From positions 178,745 through 242,744 of the forward strand of contig JAAFIM010000001.1 of the NCBI GenBank assembly GCA_013297745.1: 64,000 bases of DNA, in the 5' to 3' direction. The position numbers were made by a program, and so were the translations under genes. Origin of the DNA: Chitinophagales bacterium (GTDB taxonomy: Bacteria > Bacteroidota > Bacteroidia > Chitinophagales > Saprospiraceae). A model generated the notes under the pieces. It did no database searches. It was not told the DNA's origin and saw nothing but the letters and a program-made list of their open reading frames with translations. This document shows, piece by piece, positions 27,663 to 35,769 of the stretch; position 1 is the first letter of the stretch; each line of letters begins with the position of its first letter.

Positions 27663-28067
27663 TTATTCTGTCAATAAAATTAACCATTTTTCCAACAAAG
27701 CAAGCGTAGTAGAGGTAGGAATATAACTTTCTCCTTCTATCAAATCGTATGTAATTATAGTTTTTTCTTTAAATATATGGACTGTATATAAATTTTCGCC
27801 CTCTGTAATGTAAGGTTTGACTTTTTCCTCTCCATTTTCCAATATCTCAAATTCGTACGATACAGGCAATCCGTTGATATTTTCAATAATTTTACCTTCT
27901 ACATCAAAAGAATAATTATCTTCTCCAGCCTGCTGCACAAATTGTATAGCCGCTATAAGATTGCGAACGTGTTGCGCCGTATAAAATTCAGATTGCTCAA
28001 ACAAAAACCATAAATCCGCTTTAAGTTCTGAAGGCAATTTTTGAAAAAGTGTTTTTTTATCTATCAT
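27663..28067 (-). CDS. Small hypothetical protein
   Basis: 134 residues without signal or membrane segments. It begins MIDKKTLFQKLPSELKADLW and has an amphipathic helical N-terminal half followed by a strand-rich half (GEKVKPYITEGENLYTVHIF). I do not recognise it. It lies 67 bp upstream of the metallophosphoesterase on the same strand and downstream of the ftcD terminator, so it may share a transcript with the esterase. Confidence 0.65.
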   Translation of the reverse strand: MIDKKTLFQKLPSELKADLWFLFEQSEFYTAQHVRNLIAAIQFVQQAGEDNYSFDVEGKIIENINGLPVSYEFEILENGEEKVKPYITEGENLYTVHIFKEKTIITYDLIEGESYIPTSTTLALLEKWLILLTE

Positions 28068-28101
28068 TTTATTATTTTTATTACAATAAATACCATAAAA
28101 T

Positions 28102-28135
28102 AAAATCCTACCTCCAAACGAAGTAGGATTTTTTT
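28102..28135 (-). terminator. Terminator after ftcD
   Basis: AAATCCTAC and GTAGGATTT form a 9-bp stem with A- and T-runs on both sides. The same stem sequence recurs at 37781-37817 and 38989-39023. Confidence 0.82.
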
Positions 28136-28154
28136 AATTTTTATAAACGCAGGC

Positions 28155-29837
28155 TTATATTTTACTTTGCACCAATTGCAAAATTTCTGTTTCTCGGCTT
28201 AATGCAGTTGTTAATATACTTTGCGCTTCTTGGCTAACCATTTGCACATAATTAGTATCTTTTAACCCGCCTAAATTGATTTTTACGTTCAAAAAAGCCC
28301 CATAAACGGCTGCTCTTGCGGCTAATGCACCTACACCAGCATCAGTTACAGAATTAGGATTGCCAATTTCTGCCATTTTAGCTATTAAATTCATACTTTG
28401 CAAGGATAAACGCATCGTTTTTAGCGGTATTTCTACCGCGTATTGGGTAGCTGTTTGAATAGCGGCTGTACGCGCTTGTTTTTCGGCTTCTGTAGATTTA
28501 TTAAGGGCAAAAGCCGCCATAATTTTATTAAAAGCATTTGTATCTTCATCTACTAATTGCAACAATTGAGTTTTTAAGGCTTGACCTTGTGCAGCGTAAT
28601 CCGAAAACGTTTCCCATTTATCGTCCCAACCTCTTTTGTGAGAAGAAAGATTGGCTACCATAGTGGCCAAAGACACCCCCAACGCGCCCATATAAGCGGC
28701 GATTGAACCACCCCCAGGCGCAGGACTTTCTGAAGCAGTTTCATCGGCAAAAGCTGCCAAATTCATATTTATCAACGGTTGCGTTTGTAAGTCGCGCAAT
28801 TGATATTCAATAATTTTCTTTTCGGGTACAAACGGGCTTAATTCATCTAAACCCATAGTTTTTACCGCTATTTTTATCAATTCGGCTTCAGAAACGCCCA
28901 CAGAACGCTGTTGTTGGCGCAAAAAGTATTCGCCCGCATCCAATAACACTTTCAACGGCACTAACCCCACTAATTCCGAACCTGTTACGCGCATACCTCT
29001 ACGTTCTGCCGAGCGGCAACATTCTTGAAAAGCAATATGAAGCGGTGTGTCGTTGATATTGGTCAAATTCATAGAAACTTGCGCAATACCATATTCCGCT
29101 ATATACCAACCGATACCTTTTACAGATTTGCACGCGCCAGCTTTGCGTACAGCTTCGCCGTTTGCATCTTTGAGAATTGCACCATTTATATCATCTCCTT
29201 CACGCACGATACGCCCTTGCTCGCGTACATCAAAAGCCACAGAGTTGGCGCGACGAACTGAAGTTGTGTTTAAATTGACATTATAAGCTACCAAAAAATC
29301 GCGCGCGCCTATTGCACTAACGCCAGCTTTGACATTCATTTGCGTTTGTCCAAAATCGGGATTAAAATTGCCACTTGCCAACTTTGCCGCCATACTTTCA
29401 TATTCTCCTGCTCTAATCGTAGCCAAATTTTTATTTTCTGGACGAGTAGCCGCATATTCATACAAAAATACGGGAATTTTTAATTCATTACCTACTCTTT
29501 CACCCAATTTTTGGGCGCATTCTATAGCTTGTGCCATAGTCGCGTTGCCTATCGGTATAAATGGGCAAACATCGGTCGCTCCCATACGCGGGTGTTCGCC
29601 TTTATGTTGGCTCATATCTATTAACTCGGCAGCTTTGGCAAATCCTCTAAAAGCAGCCTCTACCACAGCGTCGGGCGAACCTACAAAAGTTACAACTGTG
29701 CGATTGGTGGCTTTACCTGGGTCTATATCTAATAATTTGACCCCTTCTACAGTTTTTATAGCTTCTGCTATTTGATTGATAATGGACATATTGCGCCCTT
29801 CAGAGAAATTAGGCACACATTCTATTAGTACAGACAT
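28155..29837 (-). CDS. ftcD: Bifunctional glutamate formimidoyltransferase / formimidoyltetrahydrofolate cyclodeaminase
   Basis: 560 residues. The N-terminal domain (about 1-300) moves the formimino group from formiminoglutamate to tetrahydrofolate, the last step of one histidine-degradation route; it starts ECVPNFSEGRNMSIINQIAE and has HKGEHPRMGATDVCPFIPI with the catalytic histidine region. The C-terminal domain (about 365-560) is the cyclodeaminase, with SESPAPGGGSIAAYMGALG and GNPNSVTDAGVGALAARAAV. The fused arrangement is like that of the mammalian FTCD and occurs in Bacteroidota. No other hut gene is in the window. Confidence 0.95.
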   Translation of the reverse strand: MSVLIECVPNFSEGRNMSIINQIAEAIKTVEGVKLLDIDPGKATNRTVVTFVGSPDAVVEAAFRGFAKAAELIDMSQHKGEHPRMGATDVCPFIPIGNATMAQAIECAQKLGERVGNELKIPVFLYEYAATRPENKNLATIRAGEYESMAAKLASGNFNPDFGQTQMNVKAGVSAIGARDFLVAYNVNLNTTSVRRANSVAFDVREQGRIVREGDDINGAILKDANGEAVRKAGACKSVKGIGWYIAEYGIAQVSMNLTNINDTPLHIAFQECCRSAERRGMRVTGSELVGLVPLKVLLDAGEYFLRQQQRSVGVSEAELIKIAVKTMGLDELSPFVPEKKIIEYQLRDLQTQPLINMNLAAFADETASESPAPGGGSIAAYMGALGVSLATMVANLSSHKRGWDDKWETFSDYAAQGQALKTQLLQLVDEDTNAFNKIMAAFALNKSTEAEKQARTAAIQTATQYAVEIPLKTMRLSLQSMNLIAKMAEIGNPNSVTDAGVGALAARAAVYGAFLNVKINLGGLKDTNYVQMVSQEAQSILTTALSRETEILQLVQSKI

Positions 29838-29910
29838 TTTTTTTAGTTATTAGTTGTTAATTATTAGTTGTTAGTTTTAATCAATGTATTAAAAAATGAA
29901 AAATTAGTTT

Positions 29911-30095
29911 GCACTTGCCAACGTATTGTTTTTTTTTGAAACTATTCATTTGCATTTGCCAACGTGTTGTTTTTTTTTGAAACTATTCATTTGCACTTGC
30001 CAACGTATTGTTTTTTTTTAAAACTATTCATTTGCATTTGCCAACGCGTTGTTTTTTTTTAAAACTATTCGTTTGCACTTGCCAACGTATTGTTT
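29911..30095. repeat. Tandem array of 41-bp units (4.5 copies) with an 82-bp higher-order pattern
   Basis: Units start at 29911, 29952, 29993 and 30034, with a partial unit at 30075. Each has GCAYTTGCCAACGTRTTG, a T-run of about nine, and AAACTATTCATTT. Odd units read GCACTTGCCAACGTATTG, even ones GCATTTGCCAACGYGTTG, so the pattern alternates as if an 82-bp dimer had been duplicated. The period is not a multiple of three and there is no spacer diversity. Confidence 0.95.
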
Positions 30096-30178
30096 CGGAA
30101 TGAATATGAACGTTTTATTTTGCAATCAATAAATTTAATATTAAAATTGTTTAATAATTATAGAATTATAGAAAACAG

Positions 30179-30300
30179 TCTGCGAATTTTAGATACTAAA
30201 CAAATTTTTATAAATTTTTGAGCTACAAAACAAAAATGTAAATCTGTGCGTAGCTGTTTAATCTGTGAAATCTATAAACCAAATTTTATTACAAAACAAT
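30179..30300 (+). repeat. Degenerate dispersed repeat (ATCTGTGCGTAGCTGTTTAATC type)
   Basis: The string AATCTGTGCGTAGCTGTTTA followed by ATCTGTGAAATCTATAAACC matches, with changes, the copies at 31546-31613 and (inverted) 35343-35407. Just upstream, TACTAAACAAATTTT (about 30191) matches the end of those copies. Confidence 0.6.
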
Positions 30301-30413
30301 TTTATGAAAAAAATATATTTGTGGCTAAAAATCAGGCAAAAATACAATTATTTTGTAAAAAAAAGCTATTTTATAAAAAAAATGTAAAAAAAAGACAAAA
30401 AAACAAAAAAAAA

Positions 30414-30445
30414 TTTGCAGTATTCAAAAAATGGTATTACTTTTG
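30414..30445 (+). promoter_or_regulatory. Two-box Bacteroidota promoter
   Basis: TTTG at 30414-30417, then 20 bases, then TACTTTTG at 30438-30445, which fits TTTG-N19/20-TAnnTTTG. It lies 46 bp upstream of the ATG at 30491. Confidence 0.72.
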
Positions 30446-30490
30446 CACTGTTATACAACAATTACTTAACCTTTTAAATTTGTTTGACTT

Positions 30491-31210
30491 ATGGACAACA
30501 ATAAAAAATCAAATACAGTCAATCCCGTTACTGTATCAAAGAAGGTAAAAAGAACACGTTCTTTGCCTGTAAAATATATGGGTGTAGCTAATTTGGGAAA
30601 AGATGCTGCTATTTTGTGGCGAGATAATCATTCTAATTTTAGCTTTTCTTTGTTGGATTATCAGACTTTAGAAATTGAAGCTGACAAATTGCTGGCGTTG
30701 GTAGCCGACAACAACAATAATATAAGCGATAAAAAAAACAACACACAAGCTTTGGCTGCCAACAATAAGGCGATAACTGAAGCTGCTAATGTGTTGAAAA
30801 AAATGATTACGGCCGAATATGCAAGGGTTAAAGATAAAAGTGCTTACTTCTTAGCTTATGGTTTTGTAAAATCTGCTACTGGACAATTTAAGTTTCCTGT
30901 GGATAACAACCAAAGAAAAGCGGCTTTGCTTGTATTGACCAACAAAATGCAGGAAGCAGGTAATGTTTTTGCTAATCGCGATATTGGTTTGAGAGGTTGG
31001 CTAACATTAATGTCCGAACACGATGCCAATTGGCGAGATAGTACATTGATACGAAGCGAACGCTCGGATAGCTCCAAAGATGCTGCCGAACAATATGAAA
31101 AAGTGCATCAAATGTTATACATTTTGTTTCATTATTTGGGTTTGGCTTTTATCAATGAAGATGTGGCAAAAATAAGACGCAGTTTTGGATTTTTGAAAGA
31201 AAGTTTTTAA
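30491..31210 (+). CDS. Hypothetical protein
   Basis: 239 residues, soluble, with a basic N-terminus (KKVKRTRSLPVKYMG), an asparagine-rich stretch near 75-95 and a helical C-terminal half (EQYEKVHQMLYILFHYLGLA). I recognise no family. It has its own two-box promoter and its own terminator, so it is a single-gene unit. It sits between the 41-bp array and a MITE-like element, which suggests an accessory locus, but its codon use does not look grossly foreign. Confidence 0.7.
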   Translation: MDNNKKSNTVNPVTVSKKVKRTRSLPVKYMGVANLGKDAAILWRDNHSNFSFSLLDYQTLEIEADKLLALVADNNNNISDKKNNTQALAANNKAITEAANVLKKMITAEYARVKDKSAYFLAYGFVKSATGQFKFPVDNNQRKAALLVLTNKMQEAGNVFANRDIGLRGWLTLMSEHDANWRDSTLIRSERSDSSKDAAEQYEKVHQMLYILFHYLGLAFINEDVAKIRRSFGFLKESF

Positions 31211-31252
31211 TAATTTGTTTGTTTTTGCAAATAAATACAAGCTTTGATTTAA

Positions 31253-31292
31253 TAAAAAAAACCTCTTGAGTATATACTTGAGAGGTTTTTTT
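31253..31292. terminator. Terminator after the hypothetical gene
   Basis: AAAACCTCT pairs with AGAGGTTTT around a loop containing GTATATAC, with A-run before and T-run after. Confidence 0.82.
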
Positions 31293-31332
31293 ATGTTTGT
31301 GATAATAAAATAAAATTAGTTTGTTGTAAAAA

Positions 31333-31517
31333 ATAGATGTTTAGTAAAAAAAATAGTAAACATTTTGCGAACTTAATAGCGTGGGGTTTTACACCCCACG
31401 CGGGGATAAATAACAATAAAATATATGATTTTTTGATTTGATTTTGTGCGTGGGGTATAAAACCCCACGCTATTGAGCGCACAAATACTGCATTATTTAT
31501 TTTTACTAAATACCTAT
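31333..31517. mobile_element. MITE-like palindromic element (185 bp)
   Basis: The left end ATAGATGTTTAGTAAAAA and the inverted right end (ATAGGTATTTAGTAAAAA when complemented) form imperfect terminal inverted repeats. Inside are two further palindromes, GCGTGGGGTTTTACACCCCACG and GCGTGGGGTATAAAACCCCAC, that are themselves inverted relative to each other, and no coding sequence. The terminal TTTAGTA is shared with the larger elements at 35416-35688 and 53698-53968. Mobility is inferred from structure only; no transposase is in the window. Confidence 0.6.
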
Positions 31518-31545
31518 AAGATATTAACTATAAAAAAATAAATTA

Positions 31546-31613
31546 AATCTGTGCGTATCTGTTTAATCCGTAAAATCCGTGAGCAAAATTTAAATACTAA
31601 ACCAATTTTACAT
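31546..31613 (+). repeat. Dispersed repeat, copy 2
   Basis: Reads AATCTGTGCGTATCTGTTTA, ATCCGTAAAATCCGTGAGC, AAAATTTAAATACTAAACC in succession. An inverted copy lies at 35343-35407 and degenerate ones at 30179-30300 and 35690-35722. It ends at the 3' end of the M19-like peptidase gene. Confidence 0.8.
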
Positions 31614-33215
31614 TTATTTAGCTAATTGGCTGGGTAAATTGCGCAAAGCAAAATCATAAGCATTTTTATACATAAATTTATAAATAATCTCTTCTGCTGT
31701 GAGCCCAAACATTAAGGTTTTGACTTCGGCGGCTGTATGCAAATTGAAAATATCGGTTGGGTTTTGCAAAAAATCGTACATATCTTTTACCATATCGGGC
31801 ATTTCGTTGGCACGAGGATAATTTTCAAAAGGTACAATCATACCGTCAAAATCAGAGCCTAAACAAACGATGTCCCAAGCTTCTTTTTTGTTGACAGCTT
31901 TTACGCAAGCTAATATATTGGCGAACAAAACTTGCATATATAAATTTTTGCGTTGAGTAGAGCCTACTACGGTTTTATCAATTTCTTTTTTGGCCAAGTC
32001 GCCCATCAGTTTGTATTTGTCCAACATAATACCGATAAGCCCTTTGGTATTGTAAATTTGTACAATATCTTCGTCAGCCAAGCTAATTTGCCAATTATAT
32101 AAATAAGAATTTTTGAGTTTGGCGTTGTTATCTTTTTTATTGTACTCTTTATCATTCCAAGAAAGCCCTGCAACGGTAGAATGAGAACTAATAATGGGTA
32201 TATTGTCGCCCACTAAACCAAGTCTATTGACTTTATCGTAATACCAGCGACGAGATTCCAAACTCATGTGTTTGATGTCCAACAATATGCGACGACCATT
32301 TTGAGCGTCCAATAAACGTTCAACAACTTTCTTTCCCAATTCGGTAATGCCATCGTCAGCTCCTTTGTTTTGACCGAAAACTAAATTTTGAACGTTTGAA
32401 AACGTACGTGAATGACCGCCTAAGCCGTTCCAAAAGAAATGATTGAGATTGATAGATAACAAAGGAAAGTCTAGATATTCTTTGCCACCTTCTTCTAATG
32501 GTTTTAGCCCTTTCATTCTATCTACGTTATTGAGCAAAAACTGTTCGTAAGCGGGTGATTTGCTAATATCATCGCCCTCCAAAGATAAGCCCAAAGCATG
32601 TCCGCCTTCTACAGTAAACAATAAAGCTATTTTATTGGGGTTTTGCAACAATTCAGTTAATTGTTCGCGCGATTTCACCATTTCATAAGTACAAGAACGC
32701 CCATCTATAAAATAAGGGACATTTTGTCCGTCGCGCAAGAATTTGATATTTTCAACCAAATCATTATAATAATTAACGACTTGATTTTTTTTAATCATTT
32801 CCTCTAATTCAATACCAGAAACACAAGCCATCGTGTTGGTGCCTTTTTTCTTTTCGTTCATAAAGCGCACATTTTGCATTCCTTTTTCTAACGGAGTGAG
32901 CGATACAAATCCCAAACGCACATTGCCTTTCATCATCCCCTCAAGGTGACATTGAGTTGTTTTTGGGACTTCTTTGGCACCATCTACAAACAATTTAGAC
33001 ATTTTGCCATCACAATCGTGGTCTATTTGCTCCCAGATATTGTATTTGGTTACGCCTTGCGAATTAAAGGGTTTGAACGCTGAATGGCAATGTATATCAG
33101 CGTAAGGGAAACTGCGCGCGTTGAAAGGCTGTTTGTTATTGGGTATTTCTTGAGCCTGCAAATAAGAAATAAAGAGTAATAAAACAAAAGTGAATAAAGT
33201 GCTGTTGTAGCGCAT
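31614..33215 (-). CDS. Secreted M19-like (membrane dipeptidase family) metallohydrolase
   Basis: 533 residues, longer than the roughly 350-400 typical for membrane dipeptidases. A signal peptide (MRYNSTLFTFVLLLFISYLQ, then AQ) precedes an amidohydrolase barrel. Likely metal and catalytic positions are the HxH in YADIHCHSAF, the bridging Glu in LLFTVEGGHALGL, histidines in LDIKHMSLES and IISSHSTVAG, and the Asp in VCLGSDFDGM, the last being very M19-like. Substrate unknown; a periplasmic dipeptidase is the usual role. It has a clear two-box promoter upstream (33261-33292), divergent from the LRR gene. Confidence 0.82.
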   Translation of the reverse strand: MRYNSTLFTFVLLLFISYLQAQEIPNNKQPFNARSFPYADIHCHSAFKPFNSQGVTKYNIWEQIDHDCDGKMSKLFVDGAKEVPKTTQCHLEGMMKGNVRLGFVSLTPLEKGMQNVRFMNEKKKGTNTMACVSGIELEEMIKKNQVVNYYNDLVENIKFLRDGQNVPYFIDGRSCTYEMVKSREQLTELLQNPNKIALLFTVEGGHALGLSLEGDDISKSPAYEQFLLNNVDRMKGLKPLEEGGKEYLDFPLLSINLNHFFWNGLGGHSRTFSNVQNLVFGQNKGADDGITELGKKVVERLLDAQNGRRILLDIKHMSLESRRWYYDKVNRLGLVGDNIPIISSHSTVAGLSWNDKEYNKKDNNAKLKNSYLYNWQISLADEDIVQIYNTKGLIGIMLDKYKLMGDLAKKEIDKTVVGSTQRKNLYMQVLFANILACVKAVNKKEAWDIVCLGSDFDGMIVPFENYPRANEMPDMVKDMYDFLQNPTDIFNLHTAAEVKTLMFGLTAEEIIYKFMYKNAYDFALRNLPSQLAK

Positions 33216-33260
33216 AGAAGTATTTTTATTAAATGGTTATTCAAAAAAAAATCAAGACTG

Positions 33261-33292
33261 CAAAAGTAAGTATATTTTTTTATTTTACCAAA
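33261..33292 (-). promoter_or_regulatory. Two-box promoter for the M19-like gene
   Basis: Minus-strand TTTG (complement of 33289-33292), 20 bases, then TACTTTTG (complement of 33261-33268), 46 bp before the start codon. Confidence 0.72.
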
Positions 33293-33318
33293 AAAGCGAT
33301 ATTTTTTATTTGTTATTT

Positions 33319-33348
33319 TTTGTGCATTTCAATTTATTATTATCTTTG
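33319..33348 (+). promoter_or_regulatory. Two-box promoter for the LRR gene; decides its start codon
   Basis: TTTG at 33319-33322, 18 bases, TATCTTTG at 33341-33348. The box overlaps an in-frame GTG at 33348, which therefore cannot be the translation start; the ATG at 33366 is used. Confidence 0.7.
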
Positions 33349-33365
33349 TGGCCAAAATAGTAAGT

Positions 33366-34178
33366 ATGAATGAACAAAAGTTATTGGCTTTGTTATATTC
33401 AGGACAAGGCGAAAATATAGAACTTGCCCAGCAATTGGCAAAAGGGATGAAAGTAGATTTGAAGATAGCTTTGAAACGGCGCGGATTGGCTCAATTGGGT
33501 TTGGATACGGTCAAAAAGTTTATAGAATTAAAAAAATTAAATCTTCAAGACCAGCGAATTGTACAGTTTCCAGCTGAAGTCTGCAAAATAGTATGTTTGG
33601 AAGTACTACAAATATCAATGAATAAAATTTCGGTTTTGCCCAACGAGATTGGCGATTTATTTAATCTAAAAGAGTTGTATTTGGATAATAATCAGTTGGT
33701 AGAATTGCCTTTGGGTTTGCTTAAATTACAAAAATTAGAGGTTTTAAACCTTGCGCATAATAAACTTAGATTATTGCCTGCTGCATTTGGTTTATTAAGA
33801 CAACTCAAACGCTTATCGCTGAATAAAAACAGAATTTCGTTGCTACCAGCGAGTTTCAAAAATTTGCAGAACATTATTTCTTTGAATTTAGCAGAAAACG
33901 TATTGGAACAATTTCCTACAGCGTTATGCGAATTAAAAAACATAGAAAGGCTATATTTACAAAATAATTATTTGCCTAATTTGCCCGAAGAGTTGGGAAA
34001 TTGCGAGCAATTGCAGAGTTTAAATTTGGGACATAATTTATTAAAATCATTGCCTCAAGCAGCAGCCCGTTGGCGGGATTTGTCAGATTTAAACTTAGAA
34101 GATAATCCCATTTTTGACAAAGAACAGGACAAAATAAACAAATTATTGCCCTTTGCTAGGATTTTTTACAAATTTTAA
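33366..34178 (+). CDS. Leucine-rich repeat protein
   Basis: 270 residues from ATG 33366, no signal peptide. After about 75 residues of helical lead-in there are about eight 23-residue LRRs of the pattern L-x-x-L-x-L-x-x-N-x-x-x-x-L-P, for example LKELYLDNNQLVELPLGLLK. This resembles the Ras-suppressor/Roc-type LRR class found in Bacteroidota. It gives a curved binding scaffold without catalytic features. The gene is followed 13 bp later by a 163-residue gene on the same strand, so the two form a unit. Partner unknown. Confidence 0.85.
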   Translation: MNEQKLLALLYSGQGENIELAQQLAKGMKVDLKIALKRRGLAQLGLDTVKKFIELKKLNLQDQRIVQFPAEVCKIVCLEVLQISMNKISVLPNEIGDLFNLKELYLDNNQLVELPLGLLKLQKLEVLNLAHNKLRLLPAAFGLLRQLKRLSLNKNRISLLPASFKNLQNIISLNLAENVLEQFPTALCELKNIERLYLQNNYLPNLPEELGNCEQLQSLNLGHNLLKSLPQAAARWRDLSDLNLEDNPIFDKEQDKINKLLPFARIFYKF

Positions 34179-34191
34179 CCATTTTGATATA

Positions 34192-34683
34192 ATGAAAATA
34201 GTAGTTCTTGGATATAATGAGTATTTGATGTTGGAAGACAGCGGCGAAGCAGAAATGGCTAAACTAACGTGTTCGATGTGGAATAATAAAGCTGAATTGT
34301 TTACTCAAGAAGCGCATTATTTGATAAAATCAACAGGTTTTTGGGGAATGACGATGGAACTTTCTTTGCAAGAGCAGCGTTTGTACAAAATGAATATGAC
34401 GTGGCGCGGGCATTATGAAATCCGCTCGTTGATAGCCGAAACCAATCAATTTTTTACATTTAAAGCCAAATCCTTAACTTATAAACATTTTGTACTGTTG
34501 GATAGCCAAAGCAACGAGCTGCTTAATATAACGGTGGAAAATCAGATATTTGGCGAAACCAAAATCAACCTTTCTACTCCTGATATAGAAAAAGTACAAG
34601 GTTTGGCTAATGATAACTTATTGATTTATTTGTCTTTATACTGCACCAATAGACTATTGATGATGATGTACGCGGGCAGTTAA
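34192..34683 (+). CDS. Hypothetical protein linked to the LRR gene
   Basis: 163 residues from ATG 34192 (MKIVVLGYNEYLMLEDSGEA); a longer in-frame form would overlap the LRR gene. No signal or membrane segment. It is predicted strand-rich (WGMTMELSLQEQRLYKMNMT) and ends with a hydrophobic helix (LLIYLSLYCTNRLLMMMYAG). The overall shape is somewhat like LURP-one/scramblase-like barrels, but I cannot support that assignment. It begins 13 bp after the LRR stop and 31 bp before an ABC ATPase gene, so three genes may be cotranscribed. Confidence 0.65.
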   Translation: MKIVVLGYNEYLMLEDSGEAEMAKLTCSMWNNKAELFTQEAHYLIKSTGFWGMTMELSLQEQRLYKMNMTWRGHYEIRSLIAETNQFFTFKAKSLTYKHFVLLDSQSNELLNITVENQIFGETKINLSTPDIEKVQGLANDNLLIYLSLYCTNRLLMMMYAGS

Positions 34684-34714
34684 ATAAATAAAAAAAGCCC
34701 TTGCGGGCTATGTT

Positions 34715-35338
34715 ATGAATATCAATTTAGAAAATATAAGCAAACGCTATCGCCACGATTGGATTTTTAAAAGTCTAAATTATAGCTTTAAATCTGGTCA
34801 AAATTATGGCGTTTTGGGTCAAAATGGAGCGGGCAAATCTACGCTTTTGCAGTTGGTTTCTGGCTATTTGTCGGCTTCGGCTGGAGAAATTAGTTATGAA
34901 TACCAACAAAATAATATACCAAGAGAAGAAATTTTCCGTTATACTACTGTAGCTGCGCCTTATTTATCGCTGATAGAAGAGTTTAATTTATTGGAAACGA
35001 TAGAATTTCAATCTCAATTTAAGACTTGGCAAAATTCAATTTCTACCAAAGATATTTTGGAATTGATACAACTGCCCAAACTCGCCACGCGTCGTCCTTT
35101 GCGGCAATTTTCGTCTGGTATGCGCCAACGGGTAAAATTGGCTTTGGCTATTTTGAGCGATGCGCCGCTTTTGTTGTTGGACGAACCCACGATTACGCTG
35201 GATACTCAAGCCATAGATTGGTTTATCAATTTACTCAAAAATCATCGCCCTGCCCAACGTTGCGTAATTATCGCCTCCAATGTGGAAAATGATTTTATAG
35301 ATTGTGGTGAGCGGTTGGATTTGAGAAGTTTTAAATGA
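34715..35338 (+). CDS. Small ABC transporter ATP-binding protein
   Basis: 207 residues, a single nucleotide-binding domain. Walker A is GQNGAGKST (35-43), the signature loop is FSSGMRQRVKLALA, Walker B is LLLLDEPTITLD, and the switch region reads IIASNVENDF without the usual histidine. These traits resemble short CcmA-like ATPases of Bacteroidota. No permease gene is adjacent, so the transporter and substrate cannot be named. A small hairpin (AGCCC-TTGC-GGGCT, 34696-34709) lies just before the ATG, where it might attenuate expression from the upstream genes. Confidence 0.82.
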   Translation: MNINLENISKRYRHDWIFKSLNYSFKSGQNYGVLGQNGAGKSTLLQLVSGYLSASAGEISYEYQQNNIPREEIFRYTTVAAPYLSLIEEFNLLETIEFQSQFKTWQNSISTKDILELIQLPKLATRRPLRQFSSGMRQRVKLALAILSDAPLLLLDEPTITLDTQAIDWFINLLKNHRPAQRCVIIASNVENDFIDCGERLDLRSFK

Positions 35339-35342
35339 TAGA

Positions 35343-35407
35343 ATTTGTTTAGTAATTAAATTTTGCTCACAGATTTTACGGATTAAACAGATACACGCAG
35401 ATTTTAT
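35343..35407 (-). repeat. Dispersed repeat, copy 3 (inverted)
   Basis: GAATTTGTTTAGTAATTAAA, TTTTGCTCACAGATTTTACG and GATTAAACAGATACACGCAG in succession, the reverse complement of the copy at 31546-31613. Its TTGTTTAGTA end resembles the termini of the MITE-like elements. Another partial copy (AATCCGTGAAGATTCGTTAA, then ATCCGTGAGC) sits on the other side of the MITE at 35690-35722, in the opposite orientation. Confidence 0.8.
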
Positions 35408-35415
35408 TTTCTTTT

Positions 35416-35688
35416 TAAAGGAAGTTGTTTAATATGATTTTTTTATCTTTTAATTTCTCTGTGTTGTGCGGGACTAAAGTCCCAGCACAATTGAGATTTA
35501 GGATTTTTTCGCGCTTTTGGGGCTAAAGCCCCGCGCGTTTTATAGTTTTATCAATCAATACCAACGGGTTTTAACCCGTTGAAGAACAAAAAACGATTAC
35601 AACAGACTTTAGTCTGTTGCTTAAAAGACATAAACTGTTATTTTTCTTAATTGAAAATGTAAAAAATTTCTTACTAAACAGCTTCAGG
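35416..35688. mobile_element. MITE-like element, copy A
   Basis: About 270 bp, nearly identical in its left 150 bp to copy B at 53698-53968. The termini GAAGTTGTTTAATA (35421-35434) and TACTAAACAGCTTC (35672-35685) are inverted repeats matching at 12 of 14. Inside are four hairpins: GGGACTAAAGTCCC, GGGGCTAAAGCCCC, CAACGGGTTTTAACCCGTTG and CAACAGACTTTAGTCTGTTG. There is no reading frame of note. Together with the flanking dispersed repeats it fills the 431-bp spacer between the ABC ATPase and SAM hydrolase genes. Confidence 0.75.
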
Positions 35689-35769
35689 TTAAAAATCCGT
35701 GAAGATTCGTTAAATCCGTGAGCTACTTTCCATAATTATAAAAAAAAATAACGCTATGTTTGTTTTCAT

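Larger units (their letters stand above)
29838..30490. other. 653-bp intergenic region with tandem array, degenerate dispersed repeat and promoter
   Basis: From left to right: short AT-rich repeats, the 41-bp tandem array (29911-30095), an AT-rich stretch, a degenerate copy of a dispersed repeat (about 30179-30300), an A-rich stretch and a two-box promoter (30414-30445) for the next gene. I see no convincing gene. Confidence 0.75.

Noticed and set aside
29911..30095. Possible CRISPR array
   Set aside because: The whole 41-bp unit is repeated, with no unique spacers and no cas genes nearby.
30246..30548. Possible 100-residue gene on the plus strand
   Set aside because: It begins in a degenerate dispersed repeat, is extremely lysine-rich because of A-runs, and overlaps the promoter and start of the better-supported gene at 30491.
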